Shown: positions 29,236-40,790, counted from the first letter of the stretch. The stretch: DNA of 64,000 bases from Tenrec ecaudatus (GCF_050624435.1 NC_134542.1:10561497-10625496); one strand, 5' to 3'. Made by a program: numbers and translations. The notes: a model not told the origin generated them from the sequence alone.

Positions 29236-29420
29236 GGAGCTCTGGTGTGGTGAGTTGGGCTGCTAACTGCAGGATCAGCAGTTCTAAACTACAAGTTGCT
29301 CTGAGAGAGAAAGACAGGGTCTTTTTCTCCCAGAAAGAAGCACAGTCTCAGAAACCCTCAAAGACGGTTCTACCCTGTCCTAGAGGGTCCATTTGAGTCA
29401 GAATTGACTTGATGGCATTG
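29236..29420 (+). mobile_element. AfroSINE
   Basis: GGAGCTCTGGTGTGGTGAGT, GCTGCTAACTGCAGGATCAG, CACAGTCTCAGAAACCCTCA and tail GAGTCAGAATTGACTTGATG, ending in a GTTGTT run. Confidence 0.85.
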
Positions 29421-29499
29421 TTTGTTTTGTTGTTGTTGTTGTGTGCTTTTTAAATCTAGCCAAACAGGTCATTTACTAAATATGGCAGAGCAGTGGGGG

Positions 29500-29690
29500 A
29501 GGGGGGCCCTAGTTGGCAAACAGCATGCTTGGCTGCTGTCTGGAAGTTCAAAGTCCACCAGAGGTGCCTCCGAAGAAAGACCTGGTGATCTGCTTCTGAA
29601 AAACCAGCCACTGAAAACCTTATGGCACCAGGTTCTGCTCGAACCCACATGGAGTTGCCATGCATTGGGGTAAGCTTGATGGCGGCTGGT
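29500..29690 (+). mobile_element. AfroSINE variant
   Basis: Head GGGGGCCCTAGTTGGCAAAC, body AAAGACCTGGTGATCTGCTT and ACTGAAAACCTTATGGCACC, tail GGAGTTGCCATGCATTGGG. Same subtype as 21408-21600. Confidence 0.75.
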
Positions 29691-30139
29691 TTCTCATTGT
29701 GGTGCCGGTGGTGGTATGGAGTCAGTTCCCTCGGAGCCCTCTGCCTTGTAGGAGAAAAGGCCCTTGTTTGTAGGCCTGGTGAGCGAGATACAGACCGGTA
29801 AGGGCACCCAGCAACACCTTGAGGACAGTCGTACCTTGGGATAGAATATAAACAAGTGCTTAGCTTTTGTCCTCTGGTAGGAAATTGGCCAAAGCTTCCC
29901 ATGGACTTTCCCACAGGTGGGACACCTGACAGAGGATCAGCTGCAGCCCTCCCCCCCCCCCAACCCCCTTACCTTTCCTGACAAAATTTTGTAGGCTTTA
30001 CACTGCAGACCACACACAGCAGCTGCCACATCCCCTCATGCCCCCACGCCCCCAGGTCATCACCACCTTCCTTGATCCTACTGGGAAACCCTTTGTCCCT
30101 TAGAGGAAATCTCTAAAACAGGCAAGTGTATAGATACCA

Positions 30140-30722
30140 GGCTGTGTGGATCATAACAAATCATGGAGAATATTCTGAAGAATGAGAATGCCAGAGCACT
30201 TCATTGTGTTCATACAGAACCTCTAGATAAGCCAGAAGGCTGCCTTTCAAACAGAACAAACAGGCACGGCGTGGTTTAAAACCAGGAAAGACGTGCATCG
30301 CGTTGCATCCTTTTCCTATCCTTAATCTGTATGCTGAGCAAACAGTACAAGAAGCCGGACTATATGAAGGAAAACATGGTATCGGGATTGAAGGAAGACT
30401 CATTACAATTGAGTCACGCCTTGGCTTGCTTGACCAAAGAGAACTTAAAACTCTTACTGATGAAGAGCAAGCACAGTAGCTTTCAGTACAGATTACACCT
30501 CCACACCAGAAAACAAAGCCCTCCACAAATGGACCGATCAACAAGATAAGCAGATAGAGAACAGTTGTCAATTATTTCATTTTGCTTGGCGCCCCAATTA
30601 ATAACCAGGAGAGCAATCTTGAAGAAATCAAATGACATAGTGTCTGTCCATGGAGCAAATCTGCTGTCAAAACAAACAAAACACTTTTTAATGTATTAAA
30701 GAGGAACGATGTCAGTTGAGGA
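30140..30722 (+). mobile_element. RTE-type LINE, reverse-transcriptase fragment
   Basis: GTGGATCATAACAAATCATG, AACAGGCACGGCGTGGTTTA, AATCTGTATGCTGAGCAAAC and ATTACACCTCCACACCAG follow the RT palm of RTE elements. One frame reads GLKEDSLQLSHALACLTKEN. It stops abruptly at GTTGAGGACT, where an oppositely oriented piece of the same kind of LINE begins. Confidence 0.82.
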
Positions 30723-31800
30723 CTTGAAATGGTCTTTAAATCCAGGTGGAATACACTCAAAGTTATATTTGGGTTCTTTTGCATTTGTTTTACTTTTCTT
30801 CAGTGTCCACCTGAACTTACAGGTGAGCAATTGATGCTCTGTTCCACAGTCAGCCCTTCGCCTTATTTTGGGTGATGACATTAAACTTCTCTACCACTTC
30901 TTCCCACAGATGCAGTCAATTTGATTCCTGTGTATGCCATCTGCCAAGGTCCTTCTCCTTCCTCTCTTTCCAGCGCTCGAATTCCAGTCGCCAATCATGC
31001 TCAGCGTCTCTGGATCGCATGTCCGATCAATGTCAGCGTGGAGAAGTTAGTAGAACTCTTCCTGTCTCCAGCCCTAGCTTTCGAGCTTGGTGTGTAACTC
31101 CGAGGCTCACAGATATCATCCTATCACAGGCAGCATGGTACTTCAAGACAGATCTTGAATTGCTCTTTTTGATGGTGAACACCACACCATTCCTCCTGAA
31201 CGTGTCATTCTGAGAGTAGTAAGGCTTATGATTGATTCAAAGTAGCGAGTCCCTCTCAGCTCATTAATTCCGAGGATATCAATCTTCATGCGTTCCATTT
31301 CACTTTTGACATCTTCCAATGTCCCTTGATTCATACTTCATGCATTCCACGTTCCAACGACGGATGGATGTTTGCTGTTGTCTTCTCATTTTCAGTCCTG
31401 CCCCATCGGTGAAGGAGGGTCCCAAAGGCTTTACTCCATCCATGTCATTCAGGTTGACTCTACTTTGATAAGGTAAACCCAAAGTTGTATTCCGAGGGCC
31501 TCATCCACGTCATTCAGGTTGACTCTACTCTGATAAGGTAGAGTCCAAAGTTGTATTCCAAGGGCCTCATCCAGACAATGGGGCTTGTCTTCTGGCAAGA
31601 CATCGAACATTGGTCCTCTGTATTCCCTGTGCTTTTCCAGGGCTCATTCCTCAGAAGTGGACAACCTATCCCTTCTTCCCCGCCTGTTCTCAGTTTGGAA
31701 GCTTCACTGAAACCCGTCACCATGGGTGACCCTGTTGGCATCCGAAATACTAGTGGCATAGCTTCCAGTGTCACAGCAAACTAGAAGCCCCCGGTGTACG
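30719..31800 (-). mobile_element. RTE-type LINE, endonuclease domain and 5' region
   Basis: On the minus strand the endonuclease domain can be read in pieces: VKSEMERMKIDILGINELRG, RMTRSGGMVWCSPSKRAIQD and RRRADCGTEHQLLTCKFRW. This is the APE-type nuclease order of RTE/BovB. A fuller 5' region follows to about 31800. Frames are broken. It contains a tandem duplication of about 68 bases at 31442-31578. Confidence 0.82.
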
Positions 31801-31904
31801 ACAAACTGACAGAGGAGTGGGGGAGATCTTGATAAGGGTTTTGGAAATGGGTAGTTGTGGTGGTTTGAGTTTATCACATTCTCAGTTTAAGAAGGTGATT
31901 AACT

Positions 31905-32110
31905 CAAACCAAACTCGCTGCCATTGAGTCCGTTCTAACCCATAGCACCCCTACAGAACAGAGGAGCGCTTTCCCTGGTAGTTTCCTAGACTATAAATCT
32001 CCTCAGGAGTAGAAAGCCTTGTCTTTTTCCCTGGGAATATCTGGTGGTTTCAAACCGCTTCCTTTGAGGTTAGCAGCCCAATGCGTCACCGGCACACCGC
32101 AGGGCTCCCT
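31905..32110 (-). mobile_element. AfroSINE
   Basis: AACTCGCTGCCATTGAGTCC, TAACCCATAGCACCCCTACA, TTTGAGGTTAGCAGCCCAAT and CACCGCAGGGCTCC at the head end. Confidence 0.85.
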
Positions 32111-32204
32111 GACAACACGATAGGCATCCTTAATGCCACCATACATATGGCAAATGCTGAAGTAGCATATTTAAATATTTCATTTCACATCCAAAGAGCC
32201 TTAA

Positions 32205-32285
32205 AAAAATTTGCTTGACACAATGGATGGATGGATGGATTGTGATAAGAGTTGTACGAGCCCCCAATAAAATTATTTTTTAATG
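32205..32285 (+). mobile_element. L1 3' UTR, last 80 bases
   Basis: TTGCTTGACACA, a short (ATGG) array, then TGATAAGAGTTGTACGAGCC and CAATAAAATTATTTTTT. This is the same end as at 17177-17596. Confidence 0.75.
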
Positions 32286-32304
32286 CCCATTAAGCCCATT
32301 TCAG

Positions 32305-32455
32305 CTCAGAGAGTTCACAGGACAAAGCAGAATTGCCCCCTAGGAGTCTCATGGTGGGAGCCTTTTGACAAGCACAACCCCAGGTCTTTCTCCCAGGGAG
32401 CTGCTGGGTGGCTTTGAACTGCCAGCCTTTCATTGAACAACTGAGCTACCATGTC
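32305..32455 (-). mobile_element. AfroSINE, degraded
   Basis: TTCACAGGACAAAGCAGAAT, CTTTCTCCCAGGGAGCTGCT and GAACTGCCAGCCTTTCATTG are in reverse SINE order. The ends are worn. Confidence 0.55.
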
Positions 32456-32464
32456 ACGGTTGTA

Positions 32465-32935
32465 GGCACCCATGGCAGCTCCATAACCTCATGTCAACTT
32501 GAAGATATATAAAGTGTAGGGATGGTATCCAACCTGTCAGTCACGTCACAGCATGAAGGCGCCTCCTTGTGGGCATGGCCTTTTCATAAGGAGGGTGCAG
32601 GGAACACCCTTTTCTTTCTCTGGCTTCACCTGGCTTGACCTTCCTGCTTGCAGAAGCTGCGGGAGCCCTGCCATGCTTTCCACCACCGACCTCAGATCCA
32701 CAGGACTGTGCACACACCGGCCTGTGATCTTTCTGCATTCCGCATCATTGCATGTGGCGGCAGGAGTCTGAACAGGGACTCGTGGACTCATATTGGACTC
32801 ATGGACTAGAGTTAGACTGGGCTGGGATGTTTTCTTGACACATAATTACTTTTGATATAAAGCTCGTCCCTACACTTATGCATGTCACTGGATTTGTTTG
32901 TCTAGTCAGCCCGCCTACCGCAGCGCCAGACCTCC
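32465..32935 (-). repeat. Unclassified interspersed repeat of about 500 bp, copy 3
   Basis: GTGTAGGGATGGTATCCAAC, CGGCCTGTGATCTTTCTGCA, GTTAGACTGGGCTGGGATGT and TTTGTTTGTCTAGTCAGCCC match copies 1, 2 and 4 in reverse. Confidence 0.72.
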
Positions 32936-33434
32936 TTGAAGACGGTGGATAGGTGATATAATCCATGAGCAGGTAATGACCCTTGGCAAGAAGCAAACTT
33001 TCCTTACTGCAGCTCCTTCTTCCCTTGAAAAGGAGGTGTTAGACTGACTTCGTGACCCCGAACAACAACAAAAATGGAACCAAACCAAGCACCCCGCCAT
33101 GGAAGGAGATACCAAGTCAGAGCAAAGTGACCCGGTAGCACGGAGGAGACCTGCCCCATGCGAGTTTCCAAGGCTGGGCATCGTCCCAGGAGTGCAAACA
33201 CAACTCCTCTTTCTCCCAACAACCAGCACAAACGAGGATTTAGAAGGAGCGCATATTTGAGCCCAAGTAGTTCTAGTGTCGCCGCTGCTGTCAACAGGCA
33301 GTGCCGTGTCTAGGACCTCAGCTTCCTTAACTTCAATGAGCGTAGGGGCAACAATAGTGCTTACCTCGCAAGACCTACCTGTTAGATTGGATGGTGATCT
33401 ACACAGTGCTGGGCACAGGGTAACTGCCCAAGAG

Positions 33435-34450
33435 CCTACCGTTGTTATGAGGTGCCCCGGAGTCAGCTCTGACTCACAGCGATTCTGTGGACGGCAGACC
33501 AAACGCTGTGCTGTCCCCAGCCCTCCTCCCACTGGCTGTTTAAGCTCATTGTGGCAGCCCCGGGGCCCAATAAAGCTGGTTGAGGGTCTCCCTCTTCTTC
33601 ACGGGCCCTTTGCTGTGCCAAGCATGAAGATGTCCTTTTGCAGGAGCTGCGTGTCCGAAGTACCTGCGACCAAGTGTGGCCATCCTTGCTTCTTTGGGGT
33701 ATTCTGACTCTACTTCCTCCAAGACAGATCTCTGTCCTTCTGACAGTCCGTGGCATGTTTGATATTTTTCCCCAGCCCCATCGTTCAAAGGCATCTGTTC
33801 TTCTCTGGTCTCCCTTACTTGTGGTCCACCGTTGACCTGCATCTATGAGGTGAACGACAATGCCATGGCTTGGTGCAGGGGCACGTGAGCCCTCCAAGTG
33901 CCTTTCTCGCTGCCCAGAGGCCTTGTGCAGCAGACGTGCCCCGCGCAATGTGTCGTTTGATCTCCGGGCTGCTGCTTCCCTGGGTGTTGACGGTGGAACC
34001 GAGTAAAACAAAATCCTTGACAACTTCAGCCCTGTCTCCAATTGATCACGATGCTGTTCATTGGCCTCATTTTCGGGACTTTTGCTTTCTTTACATCGAG
34101 ATGTAACCCATGCTGATGGCTGCAGTCTGATCTGCATGGGTAAGTGCATCAGGTTCTTTCTGCTTTCAGCAAGCGAGGCCGTGTCGTCGACAGATCACAG
34201 GTTACCAAGGAGCCATCTGACAATATTCTGCTGCCGTTTGTGGGCGTGTCGGTGGCTAATCCCTCAGAAGAGGACTGCCCTTTCCTTCTCCCTAGTTCCT
34301 GCCTCAGCCACAGTTCCATGGTCAGACGCCTAAACCATCTTTCTCTTTAAGCATGGCCATAGTTTAGTGCTCTACTACTCTGCTTAAATTCTTTCATGCT
34401 GGAATGCATAGTGGCCGGTATGGAATATTTAACCTCTTCTTCCAAATTTT
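33435..34450 (-). mobile_element. RTE-type LINE, 3' half
   Basis: The left edge GTTATGAGGTGCCCCGGAGT with TCTGACTCACAGCG is the complement of the RTE/AfroSINE tail. To its right, minus-strand frames read SEYPKEARMATLGRRYFGHA, KGHLHAWHSKGPVKKRETLN and PSHGIVVHLIDAGQRWTT. This appears to be the C-terminal half of a decayed RTE ORF. Upstream of about 34200 the assignment weakens. Confidence 0.65.
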
Positions 34451-34910
34451 TAAAATGATCACTTTGAGGAATTTTAAAAAATGCTCTCAGAAGAGCTCAG
34501 CTGCAAAGTAGCTCAGTGGCGGTAGGGGGCAGCAGTGTTCAGGCATTGTAGATGAGCAGTTAGCCCTGTTTCCTTTGGCAGACCTGAAGTCTGGGTCAGA
34601 GAGGAAGAGTCCTGGACCAGGGAAGCCAGTCTTTGGGCTGCCTACCACCTTCCTTTGAGGGCAGTTCCTGGCAGGTACCTGGGCAGTGCATGAGGCAGGC
34701 TCATATGTGATTCTTTTTCTTTCTATAATTTTGCATTTGCTTGTGGTCTTCGTCATTTGAAAGTGCCCCCGCTGCGCTTTGAAAACCACTCAGAATGGTG
34801 GCTCTAGGTCCAGGCATGGTTTCCGCCTGCACTTAACTTTCCTGAGATGCCACCGCCGCCATGCTCCTGCTCCTAATCCAACATCTTTGAGAAAACACAA
34901 GATAACTCAC

Positions 34911-34990
34911 CATGGTAGTGGAAAAGGCTTCTAAAGATATCAACCTCGTCCTTTGACCAGCCCTGCCGATGACACACACGCAGAAGCATG
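34911..34990 (-). other. Exon-shaped 80-base block (unassigned)
   Basis: On the minus strand a strong acceptor (TTGTTGTTTTTGACAG, with a plausible AGTTAAT branch site) leads into 80 open bases encoding MLLRVCHRQGWSKDEV and then DIFRSLFHYH, ending at a strong CATG|GTGAGT donor. The phases are 2 in and 1 out. I do not recognise the peptide; WSKDEVDIF loosely recalls a Myb/SANT start. It sits between CCL20 and DAW1 on their strand. It could be an alternative upstream exon, an orphan exon or a chance arrangement. Confidence 0.3.
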
Positions 34991-35037
34991 CTGTCAAAAA
35001 CAACAACAGGAATGATTCGCATTAACTGCCTGCTCCC

Positions 35038-35165
35038 TTTGTGCCGGGCACTAGTTCGCTTCATTCCTTCCATCGTTGCCTCATTTTATCCTCTCAAAAC
35101 TCAAAAGAAGTAGCGACAGCTGATTCAAATTTTATGAAGAGGAACGTGGCCTCTAAGCAGACTCT
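35038..35165 (+). mobile_element. MIR SINE (mammal-wide)
   Basis: TTGTGCCGGGCACTAGTTCG, CCTCATTTTATCCTCTCAAA and TTTTATGAAGAGGAACGTGG follow the MIR body order. Confidence 0.7.
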
Positions 35166-35769
35166 TTCAGCCTCTGCCTGCCATTTACAGATTCTTTTCC
35201 TCCTAGTCCGTTTGTTTAGTCAGCGGCCCGGGTGATAAAGGACTGACTGCTGGCCCTTGACTCCGACACGTAAACCTAAGGGAGGGGTGTTCTCACCCAC
35301 CCAGTGGCACCATGGGAGAATCCCTGGAATCCACGTCCTTAGAGATTACAACCAATCAAACCAGGAATGGATGTTCGCGTGGAAATTCTGCTGCAGAACC
35401 GCGGGGTGGGTTCCAGCCACCAAGATGCCAGCAGCAAGCACTTAATTCTTAGCATCAAAGGGCCTTTCTCGTCAGCTGATCGGTCCTTGTCTTTCCCCAG
35501 ACTCCCCACGGCCACTCTGGCAGGTCCACGGCTGACTCATTGGGTGTCACTTCATCCCCCTTATGGGTGTCTTGGCACTTGAAAGAGTCTACATTTTCTT
35601 TACAGCTCCGGTGCCATGTGGGCCCTGGCATCCATTACCTCAGTGACACCATGCCCCCTGGAAGCAGAAGCAACATAGTGAGGCCGCGTCTGACGGCCGT
35701 TGGCAAACTATCCCTCAGGCTTGGAAGTGCTGGAGTTTTTCTGGAGCATCGTTCACAGAGCGCCCATGT

Positions 35770-36081
35770 CTATACCCTGCAGCTCGTGGGTGCTGGAAAG
35801 CAGGGTGTGCCCCATCCTTTTGCAGGGAGGGAGCAGGCTAGTGATCTTGGGGCTCCACCACCATCAATCAGCTGGACGGTGGCTGATAAAAGCAGAGCCT
35901 TGATGGGTGTGTCCACCACTTTTTCATTTTTTAAGACTTTTCTGAGAATTCTTCTAGCCCATCCATTGATTACAAGAATATCTTCGTCCTTACTGAAATC
36001 ACTGTAGTCCAAAGTGCCGTGGAGGCCTGCTCCCTCATCGGTCATTGAGAAGAGGGAACAGTGGGAGTTGCTCTCTGTCAT
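35770..36081 (-). other. Unidentified open frame of about 100 codons
   Basis: Minus-strand frame from TESNSHCSLFSMTDEGAG through DYSDFSKDEDILVINGW, then ARRILRKVLKNEKVVDTPIK. Composition is protein-like and free of low complexity in the first 65 residues. No family recognised. It has no clear promoter or splice frame, and upstream sequence is stop-rich. A LINE 5' region or processed pseudogene is more likely than a gene. Confidence 0.25.
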
Positions 36082-36489
36082 CTTTGTGGGGACCCTTCTC
36101 CATGTTTGAGGTGACGTCAGAATTATTGCAGACTTGGATCATCCCACCAGCCCACGGGAGGTCATACGGGTTCGCTAAATGGATGACACCAGGCTGATAA
36201 GCTTGAGTGACTGGGAATCCCTTGGGTGACCAGTGTTCTCAAAAGTAAACTCTGTTGTGTGCGAAGATCTAGCACCATAGGGATGGGTGGTGATCATTTT
36301 GTTGAGATGAACCCTCCAAAGAGAAGATGGACCTACTGTGTTCTGTATCCCATCTCAGTAAAAGGCAAAGGGTCTAGTGGGCCTGTTAGCACCCTGGTAA
36401 GGATTGCTTCAGCACATTTACCTTGCAACCCCCCCACTCCCCCCAAAGCAGATGTGTCACTTGGACTTTCTTGAGTCAAAAGGTCTCCA

Positions 36490-38790
36490 GCTTCTCTGGG
36501 TGCTACACAGCCTTCCTGGAGGAATCACACGCCTGGCTTCTGGAGCAAACCATTTCTTCTTCATTAAACGACTACTCTTTTGAGAAATCACTCTTGGCTT
36601 CGTAAAGGTCTGGTAGGGATCCAATACCCAGACAGAAGCTGGGGTCCACATCGGACTCACCAATATAAAACCAGGCACACTCACCCACCCCACATCTTGA
36701 TGGGATCCAGCTGGAATGGTCCCCAAAGCCCAAGTCACTGTGGGAACAAGGTTTAAACCCTAAGGGCGTCTTCCCTACTCCCCGGACTTCCCTTCCACGG
36801 CCCGCACCTGTGACCAAGTAGAGCGTGCTGGAAAAGGAAGACAAAATGGACACTTGGAGAGAAATGGTTCCTCGGGTGACATTCTGTGTTTTCTCTCTCT
36901 GGGGAGGGAGAAGGTGGATGTGTCCCTCCCTCTTCCCCCCCCCCACCCCCCCTCCCCATCCCCGCATGAGAACAATGGTTTTAATGGCGCTGGGTGAGAA
37001 CCTCATTGTTGCTGCTGCTACCGATGCCGTGGGAGTTGAAGTGTGGGAAGAGGGTATGCATCCTGTGGAGTTGCCAACGGTGTCAGAAACTAGATGTTGG
37101 CTCTGTCAGGTTCATTCCATCCTCTTATTTCTGGCCTTCCTGCAAGGGAAGGCTGAGAGAATAAAGACTACATTTCCCAGACTTCCTCTAGCTCAGGTTT
37201 CCCACAAGACAGGGACAGCTAACGTCCTCCTTTAACTGCACAAAGAATGAGGAGGAGAGGAAGGCAGAGGCTGATATCCCTGGTCTGCTAATAATCCAGT
37301 GAGAAGTTGGGTAGATGTACTGGCTTTCCCAAAGCTGAACCACGGTATCCTGGGCACAAAATAGTAAGCTAGAAAAAAAGATGCCATGAAATAAAAGCGA
37401 TAAGGTGTGTAAACCACCCCGTAGAGTACCTGGCACCAGTCCTCAAATGCCAGTTCCCTTTCCCTCCAGCACTGACAGATCTGTGTGGCAAGCAGACAGC
37501 TGCTCATATCTTTTCCAGAGTTGCAATCTGCATAAAACAGATGAGCCACATTACAGGAATGAGAAGAAAGGAACCCAGCAGCAATTTTATCTAAGAGGGC
37601 ATGGAGCCAGGGGAAACCTTGCCCCAATTGGAATCTGGTAACCATCTTAGAAATGGAAGGTTACCCGACGCAGGCTCTCTTTAGAATGGAGAGCCAGTAC
37701 TCTCGAGAGACACCCATGACTTCAACCTCCAGCCACAGAAAGAATAAAAGGGCAAACAAACCGGTGGATTGGTTTGTTTTCTTTCCCACAGTGGAAACCA
37801 CCACTTTTCAATCATGGGGTGAGGTGAGCGTGCAGGCTTGGTGATCCTTCCGAGGCTATTGTTCCAGCCAGGCTGGGTACCTGATAACTCAGGAGAGAAC
37901 AAGAGAGCTATTCATCTCAGGCGGTGACAATGTTGTATTTCCCGGTATGTATACTTCTCAGGACTTCCCATGGCCAAGGTGGAGGGGGGAAGTTCATCTC
38001 TGAGAACTGGTTTGGAGGAAAGAGGAACCTAATGTTTCTCGTATTATTATCACCACCCAATGTGGGCCTGATGAGCACTGAGGGACAGGCTTCAGTGTAG
38101 GTTATGTTCATCTGATTGTTGTCTCTATGACTACAGGTTATTTTTAAAAAAGACTTTTTGGTGTATTGTCATATAAATATAGTATTTAATTGTTGTTTAA
38201 TACATGTATTAAAAAAATAAATAAATGTATGAATCCCATTCAGATATGAGGGCAAGTAGAAAAATGCACAGGGTATTCAAATAAAATGTCTCTGAGGCCA
38301 GGGGAGGCCTGCAGACCAGGTCTCTCAATAACGTACTTGACTTAGTCTCATGAGGGTATCTTCTCCCCAAAAAGGCCAAGCAAAACAGTGGCTTCTGAAG
38401 GGGGTTTACCAGGCCAAGGACATTCAAGCTAAAGAGACCAGAGTGACTGGGTTTGGGTATTCTTCTTGATAGACTTTTTTTTCCTTTCTAAAAACACAAG
38501 GTGGTCAGGGGGTCTAACAGGAAGAAGTTTTAATAAAATTGGAAATGGGACTAGTGAGATGAAGACCAGGGAAAGCGTGCCAAGGAATGGCTCTCCATCA
38601 CGATGGTCGATGCACATGCTCGTTTGGGGAAGGTGGCAAACAAAGGTCGTCTCTAGAGAGCTGAGCTCGAAGAGCAATCCAGACCCCTGCCATGGTGTCT
38701 GTCTGTCCTGGGGAGGGTCTCCAAGACAGCATCCTGTTTCTCCCTCTGAGTGGCTGGTGGGTTTAGAGCCTCAATTAGCAGCCTGAGTTA
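36490..38790. other. Intergenic stretch without recognised features
   Basis: No gene or named repeat. A C-rich run (36930-36960) and short open frames without family resemblance are all I see. Confidence 0.4.
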
Positions 38791-38796
38791 CTAACG

Positions 38797-38990
38797 CAAC
38801 GGTTCTCAATCTGTGAGTCACGACCACTTTGGGGGGATCGAACGACCCTTTCACAGGGGTCACCCAATTCATCACAGTAGCAAAATGACGGTGATGACAT
38901 AGCCATGAAAATAACTTTGTGTTTGGGGGTCGCCACCACATGAGGAACCGTATGAAAGGGTCGCGGCATCAGGACGGTTGAGAAGCACTG
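38797..38990 (+). mobile_element. SPIN hAT MITE, 194 bp
   Basis: Ends CAACGGTTCTCAAT and GGTTGAGAAGCACTG, with ATCGAACGACCCTTTCACAG and GGGGGTCGCCACCACATGAG inside: the SPIN outer regions with the centre deleted. Flanking 8-mers TACTAACG and TTCCAACG agree at 6 of 8. Confidence 0.9.
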
Positions 38991-39429
38991 TTCCAACGCG
39001 ACCCAGAACTAAGTGATCTGATCCCAATTCTAGACCCTGGGGACAAATGAATCGACATCCCAGTGCCTTTGTTCCTCTGTCCCGTCCACGCGCCGAACCA
39101 AAGTGTTCACCGATATCTGAGCGTTAGTCATCCTCCTCGCTTTCTCTCTCTGCCTCGCTCTTGTCGCTTTCCGCTGTGTCTGTCTGTCTCTGTACGCACA
39201 CACCTATCTGCCTCTCTCATTTCCCTCTCCCTTTGTTCACCCTCCGCCTATTTTCTCTCTCCTTTTTCTACATTCCCTACTCTCAACGGGGTGGCGGGGG
39301 ACTCGGTGTTTTCTCGGGGATCTCGGCCATCTGCTCCCCAAGAGAAAATCCACTTGGCTTTCGATGCTGTGCATGTTGCTGCAAAGGAGGGGTTGACTCC
39401 CAAATCCTGTGTGCCGACGTCCCCCTTGC

Positions 39430-39740
39430 TTTGCTGTTAGGTGCCGACTCTGCACAGCAGAACGAAACACTGCCCAGTCCTGCGCCGTCCTCACAGTGGC
39501 CCTTATGCCTGGGACCATTGTTTTGGCCACTGTGTCTGTCCAGCTCATCCTTCGGGCTAAACGGACAAACCACAGCCCCTTGCAGCTGAGTCCATGCCAG
39601 CGTGTGCTGCTCCGTGGGGTTTCCGAGGCTGCAGACCTTCCTGGGAGCAGACAGCCTCATCTTTCTCCCTGGGAGTGACCAGTGGAGTTGAACTGCTGGT
39701 CTTCTGCGTAGTGGCCCGATTCAGGTGTGCCCCACTGCAC
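39430..39740 (-). mobile_element. RTE 3' end plus AfroSINE
   Basis: 39430-39560 is a reverse RTE end (CTCTGCACAGCAGAACGAAA, TTGTTTTGGCCACTGTGTCT). 39565-39740 is a reverse AfroSINE (GAGTCCATGCCAGCGTGTGC, CAGCCTCATCTTTCTCCCTG, GAACTGCTGGTCTTCTGCGT). Confidence 0.7.
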
Positions 39741-39744
39741 CACT

Positions 39745-40630
39745 ACAGTTCCTCAGACTCTTGAAAAGACTTGTGGGCTGACTCTTCCCGTTATTCTGAT
39801 TCCTGTCTGCACACGAGTCCCCGCTGGGGAGATTTTCAGTACCCTGGTGCCCAGCCCTGAAACCCCCGCTCTCCTCATTGAACCAGTCTCAGGTGAGGCA
39901 GGGCATCACTTGTGGAACAGAGCTCCGTGATCTGCTGGTGGGCAGCCAAGGAGAAGCACTCTGGTGCACAGCCATGGTCTAGACTGGGCATCACATCACT
40001 CACTCGAATCTTTGCAACGGGGTTCATGCCAATGCTTCATGCCCAGGGACCCGCATCCCCTGCTCTGAGTGGACCAAGTAAGGACACTGATTAAAACTCC
40101 GTGGTGGTTTCGATGTGCTCTGGAGAACCACCACCAGCAACCGCCTACCCCTTTCCAAATGTGATGGGAAATCAACAACAGACAGACAGACAGACAGCAA
40201 CAGACAGACAGTGTCCACATGGCTGGCTTTTCTCCTGCACTCACACAGCTCATGCTGGGAGGGGCAGAGGCTCCTCTGCTTTCTTCATGGAGGGCCCGGA
40301 AAAGAGAAATGGCTGACACCCAGGAACTTTCAGATGGAATGGAATCGCCTCAGGAGCATGATTGCTATTTCTGCCCTACGTGTTTGTGAGAACGGATTTG
40401 CAACAGTAACTGCTGGGGGTAGAAAATAACAGGAAGAAGTCGGATGTTGTGACTTCATTTGATACAGTGCCAAATAAGAGCTGTGCATATCCAGAGCTAT
40501 ATAAAGAGACATGCACTCTCATAAAGGAAAACAAACGGTTAAATTGTTGTTTTTACCTATTGTTATTTATGAATTCTTTACTCTCTTCACAAAAATGTTT
40601 TTCTGTGTCAACATCAGTTTACCTCTTCTA
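39745..40630. other. Intergenic DNA, nothing recognised
   Basis: Only a short CAGA-rich run (40180-40212) stands out. No coding or repeat family identified. Confidence 0.4.
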
Positions 40631-40634
40631 AACT

Positions 40635-40790
40635 CAGGTCCCTGGGTTGTGCAAATGGTTTACAGATGCATGTTGAGCTTCAAGGTCAGCAGTTCGAAAA
40701 CACCAGCTGCTCCGCAGGAGAGAGCTAAGGAGTTCTACTCCTGTCAAGAGTGATAGCCTCAGAAGCCCACAGGAGCAGTTCTAGCCTGTC
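40635..40790 (+). mobile_element. AfroSINE
   Basis: TCAGGTCCCTGGGTTGTGCA, CAAGGTCAGCAGTTCGAAAA and GATAGCCTCAGAAGCCCACA. The tail runs into unrelated DNA. Confidence 0.75.

Noticed and set aside
28860-29396. 178-codon open frame with a Leu-Ser repeat
   Set aside because: Created by the (CT)32 array and an AfroSINE; no family resemblance.
33463-34149. 228-codon open frame on the minus strand, longest in the window
   Set aside because: Overlaps a decayed RTE LINE that starts with the AfroSINE/RTE tail complement; it is LINE coding DNA, not a host gene.
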